Shown here piece after piece: positions 48,860 to 60,111 of a stretch of 64,000 bases of DNA (the stretch's first letter is position 1; every line of letters begins with the position of its first letter). Below the pieces are notes generated by a model. That model did not search any database. It worked only from the letters and a program-made list of their open reading frames with translations, and was not told the origin of the DNA. The stretch comes from Glycine soja (lineage: Eukaryota > Streptophyta > Magnoliopsida > Fabales > Fabaceae): assembly GCF_004193775.1 (NCBI RefSeq), contig NC_041016.1, positions 48,670,767-48,734,766 on the forward strand, in the 5' to 3' direction. A program made the position numbers and the translations under genes.

Positions 48860-49095
48860 ATAATATGCAATTTGGTGAATGGGAAAACATCGCATGAATC
48901 AGCAATTAATGGAATTCATCAACTTACATCATGATAAAGACTATATCAACAACCTCATATCTGTCATTATGTGAGTTTCTGAATTCCAATCAATGCATGT
49001 TTTCACAAATCAAGTTTCAGACGCTATGATCCTTACATCATTCGCTATTTTTTCAAAATGTTTATAAAAATATTTAGAATAACGCTATTTGCAAC
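48860..49095. repeat. Direct duplication, copy B
   Basis: Second copy of the sequence at 47,401-47,641. It has a 3-base insertion ('taatgg' versus 'tg') near 48,911 and small indels near 49,020. The similarity fades after 'aaatatttagaataacg'. Confidence 0.75.
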
Positions 49096-49963
49096 ATGAT
49101 TTTATAAAAAAACATACATACTCTTGTCTTGACAAATAGTTTGTACAATAATCCATTTTATAGAGTGCACTAATAGTCTAATATGGCTATAAAAAAAATA
49201 ATAGAGTAAACTCATATAACACGTCGATTGAATAGGTGAAAATATATTATCCTTTTTTCTTTACAAGCAAGATATATTATCCTTTTCTTATTGACAATGA
49301 AGATATATCATCCTGTAAAATAAAAAAGTGAAGATTATTGCCCCCTTTAAAGTGTGGCTTCAAACTTTCATCTATGCATACACATATATATTTTGTAAAT
49401 TTAAATATTTATTTTTAAGTAATTTTTTTTATTTAATTGCTTAACATATTCGTCAAACATTTAATTCATGTTTATTTATATTTTTCATTCTTCACAAATA
49501 TTACTACATAAATTTAGTTAATCCTAACTTAAATTTGAATTGACACTAAATTTTAAATCATAATACACTATATTAAAAGTTAATAAATCTACATTTTTAA
49601 GACACCCAAATTTAGTCTATTAAATTTAAAAAAAAAAACAATAACATTTCTATTATTAAATTTGAAAATAATCTTAATTTATCACATCATGTTAAATTAA
49701 TAATACAAACAATAATCTTAATTTTACCTAAAAAAAATAATCTTAATTCAAATTTCAAAATTTTAATTTATCATATCGTATTAAATTAATAAACAGAAAG
49801 TTTCTGTCTCTTAGTTCTAATAATTTATTTTCATAATTTCTTTATTGATTTCTGTAGTTTTATCACTTTATTTTATTCTCATAACAAAATAGAATATTTA
49901 TTTAACAATGAAGATCTCTTTTGTTATACTTTAATTATGCATTTTGTAATCATTACTTAATAA

Positions 49964-49985
49964 TAATAATAATAATAATAATAAT
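49964..49985. repeat. (AAT)n microsatellite
   Basis: About seven AAT units. A similar tract occurs at 52,620-52,641. Confidence 0.9.
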
Positions 49986-50545
49986 TTTTTAACACACATT
50001 TTTAGATTTTACTTAAAATAAAATCTCATAATTTACAGAAAACTTATTAATGATCAACAAACAAGTTTCTGGAAGTATATTAGTGTGTGCGCATATAATA
50101 TCTTAAAAATCAAATCAGATACTACATCAATACAATCATGATTTAATTGGTGTAATTCATTTTTAAATTAGAACCATTACCAATGAACAATCTAATTAGT
50201 TGAACTCACGAGTTGGATCTGGTTTATAAAACATTGTCTAAGAACAACAAAAAAAGAAATCACTAAACAAAGAAATGTGGCAAATTCCAAAAGTAGAGCT
50301 GGTGTAATCACATTGGAATCAGCTTCAATTATCTATGATGGTCACATTCATCCAATAGAAAAGTACAGCTAGTAAATAGAAAAATAAAAAAGAAAGAAAG
50401 AGGCCTATAATAGTGCCCTCCATTTGAAAAGCTAGCTTGCTTAGCTAGCACTAGCTGTACGTACTACTACTACTAGCGACCTTTGTTTCGTGTTGGTTGT
50501 GCAATGCAAGAGGCAAAGCTTCAAAATTCCAAATTAATTGAGGAG

Positions 50546-50699
50546 CTATGAAACACCGACCCAGACACTGACCACGAATATATGTCAAACACATCAAATT
50601 CAACTTAGACATGAGCGTTGATGTCGTGTCGATGTCGGTATCGTGTCAGATACTGAACACAACAAAAAACTGAAGAACTGAAATGTCCGTGCTTCATAG
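50546..50699. mobile_element. Short MITE (154 bp) with CTATGAA ends and 8-bp imperfect target duplication
   Basis: The left end CTATGAAACACCGACCCAGA and the right end in reverse CTATGAAGCACGGACATTTC form an inverted repeat. Flanks are TTGAGGAG on the left and TTGAAGAG on the right, identical in 7 of 8 bases. An 8-bp duplication points to the hAT superfamily. The interior has 'gatgtcgtgtcgatgtcggt' repeats. Non-coding. Confidence 0.6.
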
Positions 50700-50849
50700 T
50701 TGAAGAGTCACCACCACCCAACTCAATTCATTTCACTGCTTAGATGGGCCAAAAGAGATTTATGTGTGCAATGTATGCAGAGAGAAAATAAAATAAAAAG
50801 CTAAAAAAATGATGTTTGTTGATTTGATGCAGTTGTGGGACTGAGCAAG

Positions 50850-51110
50850 TCACAATAAAACCCCTTCTTGGGGGGGCCCCACGTAGTAGGGCAGGAGCAA
50901 ACGCCAAAGGTAGCATTTAGTGACCAGTCCCTAACAAGGACAACACTAAAATAATGGGCAGATTTCATTTTTTGTAGGGTGGGATCTTTTTGGGCCTCTT
51001 GTGGGCCCCCACTCGATTAGGACCATCTGTCCCTTAGTGACCAGCAGCTTCCCAAAACACGTGAATCTGATTCCCACTCATCCCCCCTTAAATCCTAATC
51101 TCTTCAATTT
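50850..51110. other. GC-rich non-coding island with a G-box
   Basis: Contains GGGGGGGCCCCACGTAG, GGGCCTCTTGTGGGCCC and CACGTG (51,059). Composition contrasts sharply with flanking DNA. No ORF of note. Promoter-like or conserved non-coding DNA, but with no adjacent gene in this window. Confidence 0.35.
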
Positions 51111-51125
51111 AATATCATCCTTAAG

Positions 51126-51150
51126 ATTGATCACCTTTTAAGTGATCAAT
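51126..51150. promoter_or_regulatory. Perfect 9-bp inverted repeat (possible factor-binding site)
   Basis: ATTGATCAC and GTGATCAAT flank a 7-base spacer. The arms are exactly complementary. It sits just past the GC-rich island, a context that fits a dimeric transcription-factor site, but function is unknown. Confidence 0.4.
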
Positions 51151-51159
51151 TAGCAAAGT

Positions 51160-54100
51160 TTTATATAGAAAAAGATTAGTAATCGCTGCTAAATGGATTC
51201 CTAAAGGGTGCATAACCGCATGAATAAACTGACACTAACCTGTCAATTTGAGATTTAATTCGGTTTTCTAGAAGATATGAGAAGAAAATTTTGAAATGTA
51301 ATAATATTAGATTCATACAAATACAAAAGAAAGGATTTTATATTGATTCAAACGCTCTTAACTCACATATATATAAAAAAATTAATTTCACACTAATTGA
51401 AAAAGTTAATTCATCGTTTAATTTTACTAATTTTAAATAAAAAATAAAGTTATTTTTAAAATATTATTCATTGAACTTGCTATTATGAATAAAAAAGAGT
51501 TATTAAAAATAAAATTAGAATTAAATAAAAGATTTTTAAAAAAATGATAATATTAAATAAAACAAAATTAGTTAGATTTATTTATATTTAAATCCAACAT
51601 ATAAGATCACTTTTTTGCTTATATATAAATCTAGAGGAAGTATCTGACAAAACGAAATAAACTTAGAATTCTTGTTAGAAAAGTTGATTACGTTTAATAC
51701 TAAACCGCATCTTGAATAACATCATCTTTAAAGGAAATTAATTGTGAAAAAATAAACAAGAAACAAAAATTGTGTTGATGATTGATATTTCATCATATTG
51801 GTTGATATTACACATAAATACGATTACAATTGCCCTTTGTTGCCGTTACAAACACTCCCAAAACCTTGATATTGCGTCAAAATTGTGGTTATGAATATTT
51901 TTTCAAAACTTTGCAATTGAACTTCATAAACTAATTAGGTTTTTTTTTTATCGGGTTTCTTATTTTTTTTTATCAGGAACTAATAATTAGGTACTTTATC
52001 TCCTAGTTTATTAATTTAATTTCAATTTTGATTTGGTATTGAAGTTGTTCATGTTATCGTTTAACTATTTGTTATCAAATAATCAAAAGAATAACATTGA
52101 TGGTTTTTCAATATTTTTTTTAATGATGTGATAATATATGGTTAAATGATATTATAAAATAACTTTACTTACTGTTTGGCCTTAATAAGCTCTAAGTAGT
52201 TACTAGAATGAACCAATTGCTTTAGTGAGATTTGATTCTGCTAAATTATAATGAAATTTTGTAGGAATAGAGTATACATAATTATTAATGAGAACTTATA
52301 CAATCTTAAATTTTATAAATAATTTGTTTTTATCAATTTTTATCATTGTAATACATTCAGTTCTTACACATGAATCCGAGCATTTTATATCCTTTAAAAT
52401 ATGAACACGTTTATTTTAAAAAATACTAACGTTGATGGCCAAATTCTTTAATAATCATAATCACCTAGTGGAGTAGGACTTACCACCTGAATAATATAAT
52501 AAAAAGGAGAGAAAATAAAATAATGAATTAGAAAGGATGCTTCTACCTAGGAATCTAAGCAAAAGTTAGTGAACATTTTACCTAATCAAGAAATGATTCG
52601 CTTTGAGTATGCTATTATATAATAATAATAATAATAATAATTTATTTATTTTATTTTAAAAACATCTATTGTAATACAGACTTTAGAATTCGGACACTAG
52701 TGGACGTGATCTATGATGCGGAAATATCATTCTTATTTGTTCTATGCTTCCTTGGCCTGCATTTGATTTGATTGCAATTTAAATCATTGAATAGTTTTAG
52801 CATTTATTAAAAAATTATTTTTTTTATTTTTATATTATATAATTCATTGACAACCCATATCATCGTTGGGAATGACATTAGTTCCTCTCTCTTTGAAATT
52901 GTCTGTGCCACCCACCTATGTATGGATCATACTCAGCTCCATGAAATTGACTAATTTTTCCTTTTCAATTATGGATTGTGGAGGTATTCAATTGGGTCAC
53001 CTCTCACCCTATGCTTAGAGATAGACAACCATTTTTTTGACTAATTATTTATTTTGCAATGGATATGGTGACGCCCAAAAATGTATGATCTGTAAAATTT
53101 TTCTATTTCCCATCAATTTGCCGTGTTGAATTTGATTCCCATCATATTCTTGGTGGTGGTTGTCCCCCCCCAATATTTTTAATTGGCATTTCCAACTATT
53201 GTACTTTGAAATTGAGAGGTCCTTGTCTTACTATGTCATATGCTTGCCTTCTAATTGCTTACAAAGTGAGTACTAAAATATAACAGTAATAAAAGAATTG
53301 CTTTTGGAGCTATTTGTTATTATTGATTTATTTCAAAGATTGTAACCAAGGCCACCAGCATCTTGCAACCATAACTATGAATATTGGCCTACAAGCAACA
53401 ATGTACTTAGCTAAAGTTTACATGGGAGATCCAAATGGTTGAGTCACTAACACAATCAACGATGAGCACCACATCTTTAGTTAATTATTTATTTATTTAT
53501 TTTAATTTATTGACTCTTTTATGTTTAAAGGAGGTGATGAGTTTAAATTCCATTTTGTGATCACATTATTTCTTTTAAGATTCATTAATTTTTATATTCC
53601 GTTCTTGAATTATTTTTCAACGATTAACACCACATTAGTGTTTACTTAAAGCAGTTTGAACCATCATATATATGAACCGCAAAAATAGTTTCAATGAACT
53701 TTTATTTTGATATCATTTTAAACCTATTCACAGGGACTACTTATTTAAGAAAACTATACATGATTTGACTTGAGCATGATGGAAACATTTGGCTCAAGTT
53801 CTATTGTTTAAAATACACATGGTATAAAATAAATAAGGCAAATAACACCTATAATTATAATAATGAACAGTTTAGTTGATTGGGAGAATTAAAATGTAAC
53901 TTGCAATTTTAGAAGGGCGTTGTTTTTAATCAATTATAAACCTACCCAAAAAAATCAATTATAGGCATAATCCTTTTTTAGTGGATCCACATTGATGAGT
54001 GTGTGTGGGACCTTTTGCATACTATCATAAGGTTTCAATTGATGGTGATGGTATAATGTAGGAGTATATGAATAATTTAAGATATCAAACTATATAATTG

Positions 54101-54740
54101 ACCTCTTTGGCAATTAAAGAAATGGGTAACCCTGTTTAAAATGATGTCTTTGAAGATAATTGTGATTTGTCAAACTAGCTAGGGGATTTCAATTTCATGT
54201 ATGTTTGAGTTTGTCAAACGGCATATCTCATGAAGGGTGTTTTGGCTGAGTGGTGCATTGCACATTGGAATACCCCCCTACTACTTTTCCAAGCTTTGAA
54301 AATGCCTTTACGAAAAATCATCTAACATTCAACCAATCAAAGATACACCCCCTTATCAATGTGACTGAATAATAATATTATTGCCCAAAGGAAAGGCAAA
54401 CCAACAAACACTAAACCACAGTGCCCCATGTCTCCCTTTTGAGACAAAGACGTGTGAATAAACTAACCCACTTTCATTGCTTTGGTCCCTCTTCTTGTGC
54501 ATAGAATCACACATCCATTTTATGTGGGGTCAAAACCTTTTTCTTCCCACCCTCTCCATCTTCTCCTCACAATGATACTCATTTTGATGAGTAAATTACT
54601 CATTAAAACATGTCTTTATCTATCCACTCATAGGAATAGTAAATTATGGATTTGAAAATCATCAAGGGCAGGTTCAAATTAATCCATGGGTCACGTACAC
54701 ACTACGCACCTGTTCTCCAATTAGGACAATGATACTTAAC
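51160..54740. other. Gene-free spacer
   Basis: No recognisable coding sequence. Moderately balanced composition at 52,860-53,470 and at 54,220-54,560 (with runs such as 'gaataccccccta' and 'ggtccctcttcttgtgca') stands out from AT-rich neighbours and could be conserved non-coding DNA or exons of a non-coding RNA. An (AAT)n tract lies at 52,620-52,641. Confidence 0.35.
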
Positions 54741-54747
54741 CCAATGG

Positions 54748-54784
54748 ACACACACACACAGATATATATATATATATATATATA
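54748..54784. repeat. Compound (CA)n-(AT)n microsatellite
   Basis: About six CA units followed by about eleven AT units. Confidence 0.9.
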
Positions 54785-54789
54785 CACTC

Positions 54790-56560
54790 AAGGGGCTAAG
54801 GAGATAGGCAAGCCTTGTAAGTATCTAGACCCATGCCATGTTGCTTTCTTTAATTATCTTGCTCAAGAATGTGTTGTAGACGTGTTAGACTTGGTGCAAA
54901 AGGGTTAGAAATGTGTCACGTAAGTTGTCCATATCGGTGATATACATATTCCAAATTTTCAGTTGGGGGTTGGGTGGGCCTGCTCCAAGTATTGGGACAG
55001 TACAAAGCATAGAATATGGATCTAAATAAAGAAAGCACGAGGGAGGGGGGGGAGTGGTCCATGATGCCGAACCTAACTTTCTTCCCTTGTGAAAGGGGGC
55101 ACTCATGTACTACTCCATCATAGAATTGATTTTGTTGCTTCCTTTTGTTCTATCCTAACACATGTTTTCTTCTTTTAAAGAAGAGGGCCCCACTACTACT
55201 ACTGTCCCATATCACAAGTCACTTAAATAAAATAAAATAAAATGATAACACCTAGGGTAAGATGGAACTAAAATGAAGTTGGTTCCCAAAGTGGCATATC
55301 CATTTCTCTCTTCATACATAACAATTGTGAATCTCAAAGTCTAAAGGTGCTACAGTGAAAGGCATTTAGAAATCCAAAGAATGAAATTCTTGGTTTTTCA
55401 TTTTTCAATCACCAATGACATGTTGCTATTGAGGTCGGCCTAACTTTTAAAAATAACATTTATTTCTGAAATTAATGTGGATGGTCATACTCAACAGCCA
55501 TTATCTAAAGGCTAATTCTTTTTCCTTTTAAGCCAATGTGAGAAAGGCTTCTGTTTCCCTTTTGATTCGTTTTCTTTATTAAATGTTAAGAAAATTAAGC
55601 CAAGGTTGGACATGTAACATTGTCAATTCCATCTATTATACTTTTTTTTTATTACTCTCTTATAATTAAGATTTGTTTTGAGATGATGTATATTTGGAAG
55701 GCCTAGCTGGCGTCTAAATATATATAGTAGTACCTTTTATCTTTCTTGCATTCTTTGATTCTCAATTCACTTTGTAAGGATAATGGGGTGATATGTATAT
55801 AATTTTCAAAAAGGAGATGGTGGGTCAAGATAGGCAATTAAGAATCCATAAAAGAAAGGGGCATAAACCATTCACCTAGAAATCAATAATCATATCTCAC
55901 ATAATGAAAAATTTCTTTACTAGGGAATTTGAATGATCTGCCATGAGGCTACTTTACAAGGATGGATTTGGTGCGATAGGTGGAGTGAGGCTAAAGATAA
56001 GGACATTATTTATTGCATTTTTGAATGAAGGAAGCCCGGCCTCTCCCACTATGGATGAAACATGGAAAAGAGAAACTAAAGGAACATGAGAATAAAAAGG
56101 AGGAACATTGTTAACTATTGTTTTCCTCTCACCTTTAGACAGATTGGCGTGTGCTAGTGTAAACATCAACTCCCCCCCACTAAAAATAATATCCATGTGC
56201 CAACACCACCTAGGCTTACTCATCCCATTAATGGTTTCTTGGAGTTTGTGGTCACAACCCCAACTCCCCCCATCTTGGGTAAAATGATTATGCCTTTGCC
56301 ATCCATCCTCCCTTTCTTTTCAGTGGGGACTTTGTCTAAAAGTGTTAATAGGTCCTTCTTGTCTACATTAGCCACTCTAAAAAACTTGGTTGTGATATGT
56401 GGGCACTCATTATATCTAGTGTCATATAGATAGGATTTTCTACGTGGATGGATAGTGTGTGTAGTGGGATGGGATTGGAATAACCATGTCATAAAATATT
56501 TGATCTCCAATCAAGAACAAGGTTGACATAGACATGTACTATGTAACCCTCTTTCCCACT
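54790..56560. other. Spacer with unassigned minus-strand ORFs
   Basis: ORFs at 54,885-55,106, 55,954-56,223 and 56,220-56,510 on the minus strand resemble no family I recognise. The last two overlap by ATGA and together could read 185 residues with a one-base slip. No splice signals, promoter or domain support them as a gene. They are recorded rather than called. Confidence 0.25.

Positions 56561-56562
<2 letters not shown>

Positions 56563-56628
<66 letters not shown>
56563..56628. repeat. (TA)n microsatellite, about 33 units
   Basis: Uninterrupted TA dinucleotides, likely highly polymorphic. Confidence 0.95.
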
Positions 56629-56629
<1 letters not shown>

Positions 56630-56639
56630 CAAATTAATA

Positions 56640-59600
56640 CAAATTAAATATTGAAAAAGATTTTTTCTCCTCTACCCCCTTTCCTTTTCGAAAGTCGTAC
56701 ATGAGTCATTAGCTAGAGAATTGAGATTGACATCACAGAGAATCGACCATCTATCACTTTTGGACCGAATATATAAGGGAAAAAAATATTTGGTATTTAT
56801 CATCAATATGGGACTGCATCATATTGTGCTGTCGACAATTCTTCATGTGAAGGAGGAAGATCAGGCCCACACTCATAATGGACCGTAAATTTTTGTTGTT
56901 GGAATTGACACTCCATTTTGATAACTCTGGCAGATTCCCATTGTGGGTTTTCTACAATAACTCAAGCTTCTGTTTTTCCTCTTTTTCTTTTTCAAGAAAA
57001 AAAAAATAGAACAAAAGATAAAACCATAATTAAGGCCTGAGGTTTTTTTTTTTACATTATTCTAGTCAAATAGAAGGTACACCATCAGTTTTACCTTTTC
57101 CACCCTCCCATTCTTTCTAAAGAAGGATTATAGTGTTTTCACACTTAAGAATTGTCCCCCTCAATGTTCTTTCCACCATTAGCATGTCCAATCAATTCAT
57201 AATTCAGTAGTTTAGTGGAGGATCAATGGAAAGATCAAAAGATTGCATCAAAGGCAAAATCACCATCTATTCATCCATTCAAATCAGACTTGGATGGCAG
57301 GCATATACTATTCTCAGTGCTTGTAGTCTACAATGGTAACATGTTTCATGTTCCAATTCTATCTTAACAACATTATGGAAGTAAACTCCTATCAATTTTG
57401 ATCTCGGTAATATTTGTTTTGTTTTTTTTCTTGAGTTGGCACTAGTGGGGTCGTGCATGCCCTACAACACGGGATAGATAGTATGTCACAATTATGTTAT
57501 ATAGTAACATAGTAACTCAAGGACTAGCACACTTCATCTTGGAATTGTCTTCTAGCTATTCCCATTGTATTTTCCAATTGCCATATCACTTCACTTTTTT
57601 CACTCACTAGTCACCACCCATAATTGAGGTCTTGTCTATCATCTACCCACTTGCCTCTTGAAGCTTCTAATGATATTGCACAGCCTAAAATTGTTAGTTT
57701 ATTGTACTTGTGAAAAACACAAATAGGGCCATATTGAACAAATGGAGGACATGTGTGGAAATTAATTTGTGTTGGGCCTCAGTGACACTAGGAGCCACTT
57801 GAATGGCAATAACGATATGACCTATTTGATGAAGCAATGTGCCTGTTTTAATAATATCTGACTCTTTTAGGCTTATAATGGAATAACAGATAGTGACTTC
57901 ACAACTTAGACTTGTCCCCACCTTGTCATCACACAACAAATGTGTAATATGAGGTTAACACTCCCCATGTGCTTATCATTCATTGATGTTATACAGGTAT
58001 CATATCCCAGAAATTAATAATGACCCACATTAAATTAAACGGACACAATAATTTATTATTGTCACATACTAACAAGTAGTATATTAAAGGCTAGAAAGTA
58101 GAAAGCTCTTTCTAATTCTACCGTCCAAAATATAAATTGAAAAAAAGAAGCTATTAACTGAGAAAATTGTGTATGAGACGGAAATTCCACCCCACTAACT
58201 CTAATTCAAGATGATAATGAACTTGAATGAGTGCTATAGCTATATAATATGATGTTACAATATATACTTGTATATATCTCTACTAAAATTCAAAGATAAT
58301 CCTAAATAATCACACACCTTAAAATGATGAGCGATGAGAAAAAATGTAGTAGAGTACAAAAGTCGGTGTTCAATTAGTGATGCACAATGACAAATCATGG
58401 TGATGCTGAAATAGACAACCCTTGTTTGAAAGCAGTGTGTTAACTAAAAAACGAAAACATGGATATGCATGTGAAGCAGAAAAGTGTGTGCCACAGACAT
58501 AAACATAATGCACACGTCAATACAAACAGACAGGAGATAGCGTCGAAATGAGTGTCTTTTAGTTACGGATCCTAGTGGTTTGCATGCTTTGAAACTTGAA
58601 AATGACTTATAGTAGTATATGAATAGGGCCACTAGATAATTAATGCATTATGTCTAATCCTTGAAAAGTGAATTTTGATATTTTATTTTCGTTCTCACTG
58701 TTTTAACAAATTTCAGATTATTAGTATTGGGAAAAATCTAAGTACAGCTAAAAATGAATCTAAGAATAATGAGAAAAAAAACCCATTGTTTTAGTCTTTA
58801 AATAAGTATATGAGAATGTAATTTATTAGTTATATTAGTCTATAATTCAAAACAATACGTTACTTAAATGAAATAATTGAAAATTATTAAGTTGTTAAGT
58901 TGATAAACTTAATATGAAGTAATTGAAAGTCTCAGATTTTTATTTTTATTTTTAATTTTAAAGACTAATATGATAGTGGGTTACACATTCACAAATGAAC
59001 CAAAAAAGTGGTTTAATTACTAAAAAAATTGATTTTTTTGAGATAATGACTATGCCTTGTCTATGAATTTTTAGAAATTGAGAATTTATAAGATAGAGTA
59101 CTGACACTGAGTGATATCTGTGAAAGCAAAAATTCTATTCCCATTGAAAATCTGGGGCTAATATTAATCACATTATTTATTATTGTTTGAGAGGGAGAAA
59201 GAGAATTAAAGGCCCTAAACCGATAACAGTTGATAGGATTTTGATTGAACAACATTAATATTGAGGGACCAGTGATGTGCATGCAAGAAAAGTCAGGGAA
59301 AGAAAGAATGGAACAACTTGGATTTGTTATGCGAATCAAAGAGTGAAGTGGAAGCTTGTTTTTGTCTTAATAACTATTGTGGAAGCACTCTGCACGTGTA
59401 GTACCTGACGTTTTCATCATAGGAAGAAGTTAGCTGTACCCATTTATCACCATTCAATCAGACATTTTAATATCTAATTTGCAATTAAAGCTTTTAAGAA
59501 TAAAAATAGTCAATTTATAATTTTTAGCTGGGGTCAGAGATATTATTTGTGAAAAATTGAAATTATCATGTAAGAGATAGGACCCTGAAATAGATATTCC

Positions 59601-60018
59601 AACCTTCAAGTAGTTCACAAGTTATAAATGCAATCAAAATAATTTGATTAGAAAGAAAGTCACGGGAATTAGGTACATGAGCTTACATAAGAATATCAAA
59701 AAAAAAAAAAAAGACTACACTCAATTTTTAGTGATTCGTGACCTTTAGTTTTTTTTTTTTTTTTTTTAAATTATATACTTGCTGTCTAGTAAAATGATCT
59801 TAAGAGACAAATCATAGTACCCCACTAGATTTGCTGTCTAGGATGAGATAGGTATCTATCTATGTGACCATTTGATGAGGTCCACTTTGGAAAGTAAGGA
59901 TTACTATTACTACTTGGTGATAGTGTAGATGCATTCAAAATATATTTATATGTGTGGGGTACAAATTAGACACATCAAAATTCAGAACCTAACTGATAAC
60001 TTTGGCAAGTATAATACC
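56640..60018. other. Gene-free spacer
   Basis: Short ORFs at 57,694-57,939, 58,444-58,632 and 59,061-59,339 have no recognisable features. Poly-A/T runs lie at 59,700-59,713 and 59,750-59,767. Nothing supports a gene. Confidence 0.35.
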
Positions 60019-60111
60019 TCAATTGATGGCTAAGGATTTAATTTCCAAATGCTTTTGCTCCACTGAATCGTAGGTCAATTCATATGTTGAATTGGGTGTA
60101 TGAATCATTAC
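60019..60111 (-). CDS. Candidate terminal exon of an unrecognised gene (weak)
   Basis: A splice acceptor CATTTCAG precedes an open frame of 30 codons (starting VMIHTPNSTYELTYDS) that ends in TGA at 60,021-60,019. Composition is less AT-biased than its surroundings. The other two frames close quickly. Ninety-three open bases can occur by chance. No matching upstream exon was identified between here and 63,184, though a donor (TATG|GTAAGA) at 63,184 could connect to it. Unrecognised protein. Confidence 0.2.
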   Translation of the reverse strand, partial: VMIHTPNSTYELTYDSVEQKHLEIKSLAIN

